Origin: Goniomonas avonlea
Lineage: Eukaryota > Cryptophyceae > Goniomonadida > Goniomonadaceae
DNA: 14,874 nucleotides
Assembly (NCBI GenBank): GCA_003573635.1
Contig: QUTJ01031683.1
Location: 1-14,874 of the forward strand
Direction of reading: 5' to 3'
A program made the position numbers and the translations under genes. The notes under the pieces were generated by a model. That model had not been told where the DNA came from. It searched no databases and saw nothing but the letters and a program-made list of their open reading frames with translations. The first letter of the stretch is position 1. Each line of letters starts with the position of its first letter. Positions 1 to 7,002 of this stretch are shown here, in pieces.

Positions 1-75
1 GTCAAGCAGCTCTTTGAGATCTTCTCGGGGGTCGATCTTGGTGCTGCTGGGGAGGTTATTGGCGGGTTGCAGGAC
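1..75 (+). CDS. Gene 1 exon a (5' partial)
   Basis: Frame 1 is open from the first base and reads VKQLFEIFSGVDLGAAGEVI, then GGLQD, up to a consensus donor GTGAGT at 76-81. It holds 25 codons and ends in phase 0. The sequence is amphipathic and resembles a helix of a folded protein. No family is recognised. Upstream sequence is outside the window, so the true exon start is unknown. Confidence 0.5.
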
Positions 76-1572
76 GTGAGTCACTGTGCCTGTGGGTTGA
101 AATCTGTTGAGGGTGTAAGCGCGTCAAGGGCCAGCGAGAGAGGGTGTGCCAGATTCTCCCCAGATCAAGCACTGACTGCTGCTCGAACTCTGGCACACAT
201 CGACAAATTCCCAACAGCACCAAGACCGAACCCAGAACTCGTCGAACATCTGCTTGGGAAACAACACCCTTGGCCTCTGCTGTCCTATCCGCTGTCTTAA
301 CGTGTTGAATGCTGATAAGGTCTAACGGCGCAACCGGCTCTATCGCAGTCAGCACCGACCGGTGCTGCGATCTCAGAGCACCTCCAACTGCGATAGCACC
401 GACCAAATAGCACCGGGCGGCTGGTTCTAAACTGGTCTAAACTGGCTCGAGACTGCGTGTCCGCTGCCTCCTGTGTTTACGCCTGTGCCATTTGTGTCTT
501 CGCCTCTCCGCTGTTACCTCCACCTCCTTGATTACCCCCCCTCCCCTCCAACCACCTCCCTTTCAGCGTTGCTGTGTGCGCGTGGTGTTTCTCCGTGTCT
601 GCCCTTTTTACCTGAGATGGTTTTGCCATCCTGCGTGTCCTGTTGTATATAATAGCGAAAAGAGCAGAGCGACCACAACCAGCAATAGCACTACTGAACA
701 GGGTTTCTGAATACCAAAAAAACCATGGTATCAATACTGGAAAAACGGTATTTTTAACAAGCGGTATTAATACAGATGTAATACTACCACAATAGCAAGG
801 CTGTGGCGGTTCGGTTATCTGTGGATTTATACGGTTTCAACGGTACTAATCACTTTGTGTATTAAGACGGATTTGGTATTCAGATTAACCCTGCTACTGA
901 ACCTGCAGCCATCGCAGGCCACCACCGCCACAGTGCCCTCCACACATGCCGCCGATTCGGCCATCAGAATGGCGATTAACAGCATACGGTGGGATGTTTT
1001 GCGATAGTATTGCCGTCAATGACACTGCCACCGCTGCCACCACAGTGACCCCGCTCTTGCCACCCCACAGGCACTGTTGCCAGCCACCGCTACTGCTACC
1101 ACAAAAAGACGACAGGGAGACTGAGGGAGTTGTTGCCATTATTTTCATCCTATTTTGATAGATTCACGTCTCTTTATTTCCTCTTCAACTATTTCAACAG
1201 CTCTCTGTTTTCTCAAGTATTTCTCTCTTTCCATTTAGATTTATAGAATATATAAATTAGATTGAGAGATCTAGGAGACAGATTGGCATCTATCCCTCCA
1301 GCACTGACCTGGGCAAGGTCTCCGGCAGCTTCCCTGACCTCGCCAGCCACGTCCAGAATGTCCTATTCGCAGGCCGTTTGAGTGGGCAGTTCGATCGCTT
1401 ATGCCATTCTCTCTCTGCAGTTCCTGCCGGGCATGAGTCATCTCTCTATAGAGAGAGTGAGAGTGAGAGTGAGTGAGAGAGAGAGAGGGGAAGAGGGAGG
1501 GAGAGAGCGTGCGGTGAGCGACACAGCACGCGGCAAGTACCTCGATGAGCTCGAACCCAGCAGGACATAGAG

Positions 1573-1610
<38 letters not shown>

Positions 1611-4600
1611 AGAGAGAGAGAAGGAGAGCATCTGAGAGCGTTATCTTTGTTGGGAAGTCAACCCGATCTGAGAGCGTTATCTTGCTGATAGGTCATCCGT
1701 CAGATCTGAGAGCGTTATCGTGTTAAAATGAAAGGTCAGACCGCGGTCAGAGGCTCCCAGACGACCTCTAACTCTGCCCGTCGCTCACATGACACAACAG
1801 AACGTTGCGGACGCGATAGGCGACGTCGGTCTTGGTGGCGCAGTGGAGTTGAATATTGATGTAAGTCCCAAGCAAGCTGATCACACACCCTCAGGACCAC
1901 TTGCCTTCACTTGCATGCGGCACACACTCTCGCCCTCTTATCTGGACCGCAACACAGTATTTGACCTTGAGTGACAGGGGCCAAGTGGAGCCCAGCAAGA
2001 CCAGCTGCTTCAGGATGTTGTTGACGGGGTATGCTTTTTTTTTGGTGGAACGCTTGACCAAAACAATAGTTCCGACCTGGAACAGGATACACAAAGATAC
2101 TGGAAACACGGAGATGCCGACAACAACAAATGTGTACGCACAGAGTGAGGGTGTGGAATAAATGTATCAACCAACAAAGCAGCGCTGCTCCTGGGACCGA
2201 GTGAACGTGTGTGAGAGAGCGAGAGCGCGTGTTGGGAGAGACTGCACACAACAACGCAGACGAGCAAGAGCGAGAATGAGCGAGAGAGTGTGTATGTTGG
2301 CAGTGCGTTCCGTGTATGTTAGAAGGCTCACGATGAGCAGACCAGCAACAAGCATGCTCCTGCGACCGATGAAGCTGGCAAGATAGTTGCTGCTGCTGCA
2401 CTCGGCGTGGCAATGGGAGGAACCCCCGCTCCAATGAAGAAGTATAAAATGGAGCCGACCGAGTACTGGGCTGAACCGCCGTTGCCTGAGGTGCGTTCAT
2501 TAAACGTCGTTCTCTCTCGTGGAGAAATTGATCGCAAGATCTATACGTTGACAGAGACACTCAAGAGACAGAGAGACGCTCAAGGGATAGACTGGCAGAG
2601 GTCAAGCTCCAATACTCATCTGTCAATGCTGTGTGCGTCTGTGTTGAGTCGTCGATCGGCTTCGATGTGGAACTTCGTAGCTTACTAAAACATGATGGAC
2701 CAAAACGGGCGTCATAATGCGGTGAATAGAGTTTTGGTACTTGTTGGGCTGTGAACCGCTCTATCAATTTTAGAGACAGCGGATGGGTGACGGTATGTGT
2801 GTGCAGCGGCGTGTGAGTGACACCGTGTGGGTGACAACGTCTGTGTGCAGACTGGCGGAGTGAAAAGATCGCACTTCCCGCCTTGAGTGTGGTCAGATGA
2901 TTCCAGTCATGGGGACCATGTTGGCTCTGCCTTTGTCTGTCACTCTATCCCTCTGTCTCTGTCCCTCTGTCTCTGTCTCTGTCTCTGTCTCTGTCTCTGT
3001 TTCTGTCTCTAGAGTAGCGAATCGTCGGTGCTGTGCTTGCACTTGACGCCGGTGCGAGAGATTGTTGTGATAGTTCGAAGTGTCGATAGCCTCACTCTTT
3101 GTGCTTGTTCGAGTTATGATGGTATCTTGCAGGGTAACGTTGTGAGCGCTTGCATACCGGTCGACGGTCACCCCATCGTTAGCAAGGTGCGTGGATTGTG
3201 CCACATCGTTACACCTCCACTGGAGGGATCGAGACTGGAGGGATATTGGGAGGAAGGCTGGAGGAAGGAGACTAGAAGGGTAATGGAAGAAGGCTGGAGG
3301 GGTATTGGAAGGAGACTAGAGGAATAGTGTTAGGGTTTTAACTTGTCCCCGCAGAATGCTGAGATTGGCAAGCCTGTTCCTCTCCAGATTATCGACTTTC
3401 CTTCAAACATGGTGCGGCTGCGGATTGACAGTTGGTGTGGCAAATTGTGCAGAGCGGTTGGTTTGGCATGTTTGTTGTGGCAGTTAGTGTGGCAGTTAGT
3501 GTGGCAGTTGGTGTGGCAGTCGGGTGGCAAGTTAGTGTGGCAGAGTTGCTGCAGCCCCTGACATCTCACGGCTTGTTTCCTTGGCAGGCAAACGCTCCGG
3601 TTGGTGTCACAAGCTATCCAAAGGTGTGTGCTTTCATTTCTGCTGATATTTTGTGATCATTGTGCTGTTCCATCCTGTTTGGGATCTAGTCGCAAGAGAT
3701 AACAGTGAATGAAAACGATAGAACTTGAGAGAGGGATCAAAAAACTTGATGTCTACGGACTAAAAAAGTGATCGTCAGATCGTGATGATCATGGTGATGA
3801 TCTAATTGCTTAGATCGCGATTGATATCTCGAGGTGGCAGCAGGATATTGATGGAGATGCGCAGGTAGAAATAGAGAGTGGGAGACCTCAGTGCTGAAAA
3901 TTGCCCTTGCAGAGGGAGGGTGTAAGCGATCCTGTTCCCGTGTCGGTCCACCCAGAGGTCCTCGTGTATTCGGTAATCATTTTGTGATTCTTTGTCCTTT
4001 GACGAACGGTGGGACTCGGACTGACTTGGTACCAGTGTGGCCTGACTCAGTGTGCATTCAACAAATCATTCTTGGTTCTTTGTTGAGATGACTGATCGGC
4101 AGACATCGGGAGAGACAGGGGTATTGAGATTTCGAATCGACAGGAGGCTGTGTGTACACGTGTGTGTGTGTGTGTGGGGGGGGGGGGCATTGTGTTGGAG
4201 GGAGGGGCTGAAGCAATGTGACGAGGCTGTGTGCGTGTGTGGGGGGGGGGCGGGCATTGTGGAGCATTGTGTCGAAGCTGCGCGTGTGTGATCTCGGACA
4301 TGTTCGTGTCTCGAGTCTGAGTCATATGCGGTTGAGCGCAGAATTCATGCCTAGGCCGTTGCTTTTCGTGCAACCATGCTTTTGGCAGCTCGCTCTTGAG
4401 AGCTGAATGATGCACATCGAATTTTTTCCCCCACCCGCCCGCTTGCCTGGAAAATTACAGAATTGCATTCTGGGGTGAGGGGATCGTCACGGTTATCGAA
4501 AATGATCGGATAAGTTTATCCCGATGTGATTGTAAAGTGATCGGAATAACCTGATCTGATCTCGCCCCGTGGAGCACGTGGTATCCCCTTACCCATTCCA

Positions 4601-6379
4601 ACAATATTGCTAGTGACTCTGTGTGTGTGTGGTAGGGGGGCGGCATTGTGTTGTGTGTGGGTGATCCACTGGTTGAGTACACCTCGAGGGTTGTGAGAAA
4701 AGAGAGCGTCAAAAACTCACCTCACGGCACACTTCGATGTCTGAGACAGAGGTAGAGAAAGGGAGCGTCAACCTCGCGTCTCACAACTGGCGGTCTGCAC
4801 TCCCCCAAGCACAGCACCCACTTTCACACCCTCGTCACTCAAACCAACCGTCCTACTTGTTCGCGATTTAAAACTGCAGCAGAAGGTGTCTCCAGCCAGC
4901 CGCCCTACAGTGGTGACCGGGCACTCCTCGGTATGTGTTTTGAATATCCTGTTGCGAGACGACACTCAGCCCACAAAAACACAAACCTGCGTGAGGTGTG
5001 ATGCTGTGCGGGAGAGTATTCAGTCCACTTCAATCCACTGGAAATGCCGAAATGGGGCCCGGGGGGTGGCGGAGTATAGCTCTGGAAAGTGGGCGACCGC
5101 TCAAGTTGGCTTTCACAATGAGCACAATTGATTACAATACTGACAGTCCCCGTCTCAACGCCTGGCCTCACGCGCCTCGTAACTCGACCACACAGGGCCT
5201 GACAGTAGACGTCCCACCGCACGATGGCGACAACAGGTTCTACTCGCATCTGCAGATGCCAAGCCTTAGAGGATCGGAACCGCCTTATCCATTGTCCCAC
5301 TCTCCCTCTGGCTTCATCGAACCCCGCGCACCCACTGCTCCGAAAGGATTTGTGAATGCCAGCCCTGTCCGTACGCCTGAAACCGCGCTTGCCGTCCTCA
5401 GGGGTTCCCGCATACCCACCTCTCCTTCTGGCTTCGTTGATGCTACCACACCAAGCGGTATGTCTCGAAGTTATAACTTGAAGGACACTATTGTGTTTGA
5501 ACGCTTTTGCGAAACCGGTCAGAGCATGGGTGTCTGAGGTAGGGAGGGAGGGGAGGAAGGGAAGGGGAGCGAGGGAGCGGGGGACGCCTGCAAGTCACGG
5601 TCACACAACTAAAGCAGGACGCACCTCGCGAGGCACGCGGAGCCAAGGTGGAACCCCTTTGGTTTCGCCAGTCGCAATGTCTTCGCATTCGCAACGAAGC
5701 ACGGTGGATTTCCCGGAACCGCGGATGTATGGCGGGAAAGGGTACTCGCACAGACCCGACTTTGTTCATGGATCCCTTGGATTTTTGCGTAGCAAGCGCC
5801 AGGTTCGCAACACTCTCCACACTGGCACACTTGCTCAAACTGTATTCCACGCTCACTCTCGCACGCGCAGCACACTCCCACTGCACCGTGAAACCCTCAC
5901 TCCTGTCACGTCCTCGACCATCATGATGCCAATCCTCATTACACAACACAAACAATAGGGCCTTGACACAATATGAATTGGTCGCGCTTGACTAGACTAG
6001 ATTGCAGGCAAGTCCTAGATCACCAATTGTGATGACCAATTTACAGTTTGTGTAAAACGCAACATATGGCACAGAAAGGCAATCCCTTGTGAGATGTCAT
6101 AACACTTGCCATCAGCCTCCGGCGAGCCAGGTCCCTGAGATCTTCACGGAGTACCCTCTGCAAGTCAACCTCCTCGACTCGCCAACAGTTACAGATCCCC
6201 AGTATGGCCGGGACTTCGACCGACCCACCACGCCCGAGGTGGCGGGAGCCGACAGTCACCTGACAAGCCCGAGTCGGAGGATGAGCCCTGGTTCGCCGCC
6301 GTCCCACAGCTGGACGCGGCAACATCGCTCTCGCAGCCCTCCTCCCCGCAACTCCAACGATCTCATTGTTCACCTCTAG
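1..6379 (+). CDS. Gene 1: multi-exon gene of unknown function (5'-partial)
   Basis: This entry spans a spliced gene that enters the window from the left. Proposed exons are 1-75, 1282 to about 1317-1350, 1801-1860, 2341-2490, 3133-3186 (or from 3013), 3355-3411, 3588-3623, 3814-3864, 3913-3972, 4088-4153, 4880-4930, 5106-5457, 5615-5802 and 6116-6379. Each was chosen for an AG acceptor, a GT donor and an open frame between them. All junctions up to 5106 are phase 0; 5457/5615 is phase 1 and 5802/6116 is phase 0. The small exons encode mixed hydrophobic and polar sequence suggestive of beta-strands. The last three encode a Pro/Ser-rich tail. I recognise no named domain. The final exons are well supported by open frames and composition; the small exons rest on splice signals and phase agreement. 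The region could be two genes rather than one. Confidence 0.5.
340..396. repeat. Nested inverted repeat
   Basis: The outer arms CTATCGCAGT (340-349) and ACTGCGATAG (387-396) are perfect 10-bp complements. Inside them AGCACCG (351-357) and CGGTGCT (360-366) form a second 7-bp stem with a 2-nt loop. AGCACCGACC recurs directly at 395-404. The structure lies in the first intron of gene 1 and its role is unknown. Confidence 0.5.
699..893. mobile_element. hAT-type MITE with 8-bp target-site duplication
   Basis: A 195-bp element is bounded by inverted termini. The left end begins CAGGGTTTCTGAATACCAAA (699-718). The right end (872-893) ends AACCCTG and its reverse complement matches the left arm except for a 2-nt insertion. 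The 8-bp sequence CTACTGAA sits immediately outside both ends (691-698 and 894-901), which is a perfect target-site duplication. Termini starting CAGGG with an 8-bp duplication are the hallmark of hAT transposons. The interior is AT-rich, non-coding and contains many GGTAT/ATACC copies, so it is non-autonomous. It lies inside an intron of gene 1. Confidence 0.85.
1282..1350 (+). CDS. Gene 1 exon b (tentative)
   Basis: After the acceptor AGACAG (1276-1281) frame 1 reads IGIYPSSTDLGKVSGSFPDL, then ASH, and stays open into the GA-rich repeat beyond. Phase-0 donors are available at 1318 (GTCTCC), 1351 and 1360, so the 3' end is undecided. The acceptor has a weak pyrimidine tract, while better-looking tracts at 1200 and 1238 lead quickly into stops. 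Product unknown. Confidence 0.35.
1443..1628 (+). repeat. GA-rich microsatellite tract
   Basis: The stretch is dominated by GAGAGA runs, interrupted by a unique segment at about 1508-1567. It lies in an intron of gene 1. The long Ser/Leu reading frame on the opposite strand is an artefact of the repeat. Confidence 0.9.
1630..1719 (+). repeat. Three copies of a 16-bp motif
   Basis: ATCTGAGAGCGTTATC occurs exactly at 1630-1645, 1666-1681 and 1704-1719, with starts 36 and 38 bp apart. The spacers between the copies are different from each other. The motif does not resemble the adjacent GA microsatellite. It lies in the intron just upstream of exon c. Confidence 0.85.
1801..1860 (+). CDS. Gene 1 exon c
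   Basis: This exon has exactly 20 codons, NVADAIGDVGLGGAVELNID, between an ACAACAG acceptor ending at 1800 and the consensus donor GTAAGT at 1861. Both ends are phase 0. The upstream sequence is moderately pyrimidine-rich. The residues suggest a Gly-containing turn followed by a beta-strand; no family is recognised. Confidence 0.6.
2341..2490 (+). CDS. Gene 1 exon d
   Basis: This is a 50-codon phase-0 exon between GAGCAG (ending 2340) and the donor GTGCGT at 2491. It encodes a polar start, an Ala/Gly-rich stretch GKIVAAAALGVAMGG and a basic/aromatic end MKKYKMEPTEYWAEPPLPE. The Ala/Gly stretch is too short to be a confident membrane segment. The frame stays open past the donor to 2688, so read-through is possible, but the later part looks less protein-like. 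Confidence 0.55.
2937..3010 (+). repeat. TCTCTG hexanucleotide repeat serving as pyrimidine tract
   Basis: The tract is mostly tandem TCTCTG units. It runs directly into TCTCTAG at 3006-3012, a possible 3' splice site, so the microsatellite may act as the polypyrimidine tract for an exon beginning at 3013. Confidence 0.8.
3013..3186 (+). CDS. Gene 1 exon e
   Basis: Two acceptors lead to the same donor, GTGCGT at 3187. The first is at 3012, after the CT-rich tract, giving 58 open codons. The second is CTTGCAG ending at 3132, giving an 18-codon exon, GNVVSACIPVDGHPIVSK. Both start in phase 0. The short form matches the size of the neighbouring exons (36-66 nt). The long form adds VREIVVIVRSVDSLTLCAC, which looks beta-strand rich. 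No family recognised. Confidence 0.55.
3213..3325 (+). repeat. Degenerate GGAGG-rich minisatellite
   Basis: Imperfect repeats built on CTGGAGGGATATTGG and GGAGACTAGA occur several times. They lie in the intron between exons e and f of gene 1. No coding role is seen. Confidence 0.7.
3355..3411 (+). CDS. Gene 1 exon f
   Basis: The exon follows a good acceptor (TTGTCCCCGCAG ending 3354) and reads NAEIGKPVPLQIIDFPSNM. The only nearby phase-0 donor is GTGCGG at 3412. Length is 57 nt, phase 0 at both ends. The pattern of alternating hydrophobics around PVPLQII looks like a beta-strand. The frame remains open through the following 12-bp repeat as far as 3561, giving an unlikely Trp/Gln/Leu/Val-rich extension that I treat as intron. 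Confidence 0.6.
3477..3545 (+). repeat. 12-bp minisatellite (GTGTGGCAGTTA)
   Basis: Four to five head-to-tail, partly degenerate copies of GTGTGGCAGTTA or GTGTGGCAGTTG occur inside the short intron between exons f and g. Because the unit is a multiple of three, it creates the artificial LVWQ peptide repeat. Confidence 0.85.
3588..3623 (+). CDS. Gene 1 exon g (36-nt microexon)
   Basis: A 12-codon exon, ANAPVGVTSYPK, lies between a strong acceptor (CTTGTTTCCTTGGCAG ending 3587) and the donor GTGTGT at 3624. It is phase 0 at both ends, so skipping it would leave the frame intact. Function unknown. Confidence 0.6.
3814..3864 (+). CDS. Gene 1 exon h
   Basis: Seventeen codons, IAIDISRWQQDIDGDAQ, lie between ATTGCTTAG (ending 3813) and the donor GTAGAA at 3865. 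Phase 0 at both ends. The intron upstream (3624-3813) holds no other feature beyond GATC-rich sequence. Confidence 0.55.
3913..3972 (+). CDS. Gene 1 exon i
   Basis: Twenty codons, REGVSDPVPVSVHPEVLVYS, follow the acceptor TTGCCCTTGCAG (ending 3912) and end at the donor GTAATC at 3973. Phase 0 at both ends. Alternating hydrophobic residues suggest beta-strands. The upstream intron is 48 nt, similar in size to the short introns of gene 2. Confidence 0.6.
4088..4153 (+). CDS. Gene 1 exon j (tentative)
   Basis: After TTCTTTGTTGAG (ending 4087) the frame reads MTDRQTSGETGVLRFRIDRR, then LC, to a phase-0 donor GTACAC at 4154. It fits the all-phase-0 pattern of the neighbours. The acceptor GAG is unusual, since CAG or TAG is commoner, so confidence is limited. 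Confidence 0.4.
4154..4879 (+). repeat. Long intron with GT and poly-G tracts
   Basis: This 726-bp stretch has (GT)n runs at about 4159-4176 and 4620-4633, and poly-G runs at about 4177-4187 and 4241-4250. There are several GATCGG/GATAA motifs at 4500-4550, including the small stem GGATAA-GT-TTATCC at 4508-4521. I found no exon with acceptable signals in it. Confidence 0.6.
4880..4930 (+). CDS. Gene 1 exon k
   Basis: Seventeen codons, QKVSPASRPTVVTGHSS, lie between AAAACTGCAG (ending 4879) and the excellent donor GTATGT at 4931. Phase 0 at both ends. The frame is also open upstream to about 4760, so an earlier acceptor could lengthen the exon; the phase-0 choice matches the neighbours. Confidence 0.55.
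5106..5457 (+). CDS. Gene 1 exon l: Pro/Ser-rich segment with SPSGF motifs
   Basis: Frame 3 is open here. A phase-0 acceptor, CTCAAG ending 5105, and the strong donor GTATGT at 5458 (phase 1) define the exon. The protein is rich in Pro, Ser, Thr and Arg, with sparse hydrophobics, and is probably disordered. Three spaced copies of a seven-residue motif occur: SPSGFIE (codons from 5301), APKGFVN (from 5337) and SPSGFVD (from 5421). Such repeats often act as short linear binding motifs; that is inference. The frame continues to a stop at 5535-5537 if the donor is not used. The 5' boundary is uncertain: a first ATG at 5118 is also possible. Confidence 0.65.
5615..5802 (+). CDS. Gene 1 exon m: Ser/Arg/Gly-rich segment
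   Basis: The acceptor ACTAAAG (ending 5614), or CAG three bases later (5617), restores the phase-1 frame left by exon l and opens frame 1. The segment contains SHSQRSTVDFPEPRMYGGKG and HRPDFVHGSLGFLRSKRQ. It ends at a phase-0 donor GTTCGC at 5803. Composition continues the low-complexity tail of exon l. Beyond 5803 the frame stays open to 5958, but with a different, His/Thr-rich character. Confidence 0.55.
6116..6379 (+). CDS. Gene 1 last exon: Pro-rich C-terminus and stop
   Basis: After the acceptor TTGCCATCAG (ending 6115) the phase-0 frame reads PPASQVPEIFTEYPLQVNLL. It continues through an Asp/Pro/Thr-rich stretch and a Ser/Arg/Pro-rich stretch (SPSRRMSPGSPPSHSW) to NDLIVHL and the stop TAG at 6377-6379. 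G/C-ending codons dominate. The tail looks disordered, with several possible Ser-Pro phosphorylation sites. A second in-frame acceptor at 6130 is possible. No AATAAA-type signal is obvious immediately downstream. Confidence 0.65.
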   Translation, partial: PPASQVPEIFTEYPLQVNLLDSPTVTDPQYGRDFDRPTTPEVAGADSHLTSPSRRMSPGSPPSHSWTRQHRSRSPPPRNSNDLIVHL

Positions 6380-6623
6380 AAGCAACTGGGCACCAGTTTG
6401 TGTCGGCGTGTGGGTCACTGCTGGTGGTGGACTCAGCAGCCCCAGGGGCCTCAGCTGGGCAGTGTATCTAATACATGTCGTTGTTGCAATGTGAATTTAG
6501 TAACCAACAGGGACTGGCAGTCGGCCTTCAAGCACCACCTGGAACTGCATAGCAACTTGAACCACAGATCTGTAGATCTCGGAGGAGCGAGAGAGAGGGG
6601 GAGGGAGAGAGCAAGAGTTTATT

Positions 6624-6681
6624 CAACATATATGGCCTGGAAAGTTTCACCACTGTAACACAACATATATGGCCTGGAAAG
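6624..6681 (+). repeat. Direct repeat, 37-bp period
   Basis: CAACATATATGGCCTGGAAA occurs exactly at 6624-6643 and 6661-6680. Each copy is followed by sequence ending ACTGTAACA, at different distances. It looks like a recent tandem duplication with a small deletion. Confidence 0.85.
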
Positions 6682-6762
6682 ACTGTAACAATGATACTTT
6701 ACTTATTTACCAATCTAGTCAACTTGAATGGTATACTAGATACAGACCTAACTACTAGTATC

Positions 6763-6815
6763 TGTTGTTGAGTAAAGAATAGTAAGTTCGAACTGGCTTT
6801 CTTTACTTAACAACA
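6763..6815. repeat. Inverted repeat, 17-bp arms
   Basis: TGTTGTTGAGTAAAGAA (6763-6779) and TTCTTTACTTAACAACA (6799-6815) are complementary at 16 of 17 positions. They are separated by a 19-bp loop containing the palindrome TTCGAA. It may be a hairpin end of a transposon or a transcript hairpin; no target duplication was seen. Confidence 0.6.
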
Positions 6816-7002
6816 TGGCAACGAGGGCTGTGGCTGGTAACAATACCAGTGGTATGTGTTGTCGGCACTTGGTCGATAACACATGAGCTGACCCATTAGA
6901 AAACATTGCGCACACTCATAATTGGTTCATTTACATGGCTGCCAGAGGCGGTAGGAGGGGTAGTTCTGGGAGTGCTGAGAAGGGAAATGTTGAGCCTGAG
7001 CC

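Larger units (their letters stand above)
6380..6905. other. Intergenic region after gene 1
   Basis: No convincing coding sequence is seen. The region contains a GA-rich tract (about 6586-6614), a 37-bp tandem duplication (6624-6681) and a 17-bp inverted repeat (6763-6815). The small palindrome ATACCA-G-TGGTAT lies at 6843-6855. Confidence 0.6.

Noticed and set aside
1907-2560. 217-codon minus-strand frame
   Set aside because: Composition is Ser/His/Cys-rich and irregular, and it overlaps exon d and intron repeats of gene 1 on the plus strand, with no recognisable domain.
2491-2688. Read-through of exon d to a stop at 2688
   Set aside because: A GTGCGT donor at 2491 is phase-correct, and the downstream peptide becomes irregular. 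It is not excluded completely.
3412-3561. Extension of exon f into LVWQ repeats
   Set aside because: The frame is open only because the minisatellite unit is 12 bp; the phase-0 donor at 3412 and the following good exon g argue for an intron.
4047-4415. Minus-strand Pro/His/Thr-rich frames
   Set aside because: They are generated by the GT and poly-G tracts.
4461-4474. 14-nt microexon between TTACAG and GTGAGG
   Set aside because: Both splice signals look good, but the length breaks the phase-0 pattern and would shift the frame of the downstream exons.
5488-5955. 155-codon minus-strand frame opposite exon m
   Set aside because: It mirrors the plus-strand coding region and shows no domain; the plus-strand exon fits the splice phases.
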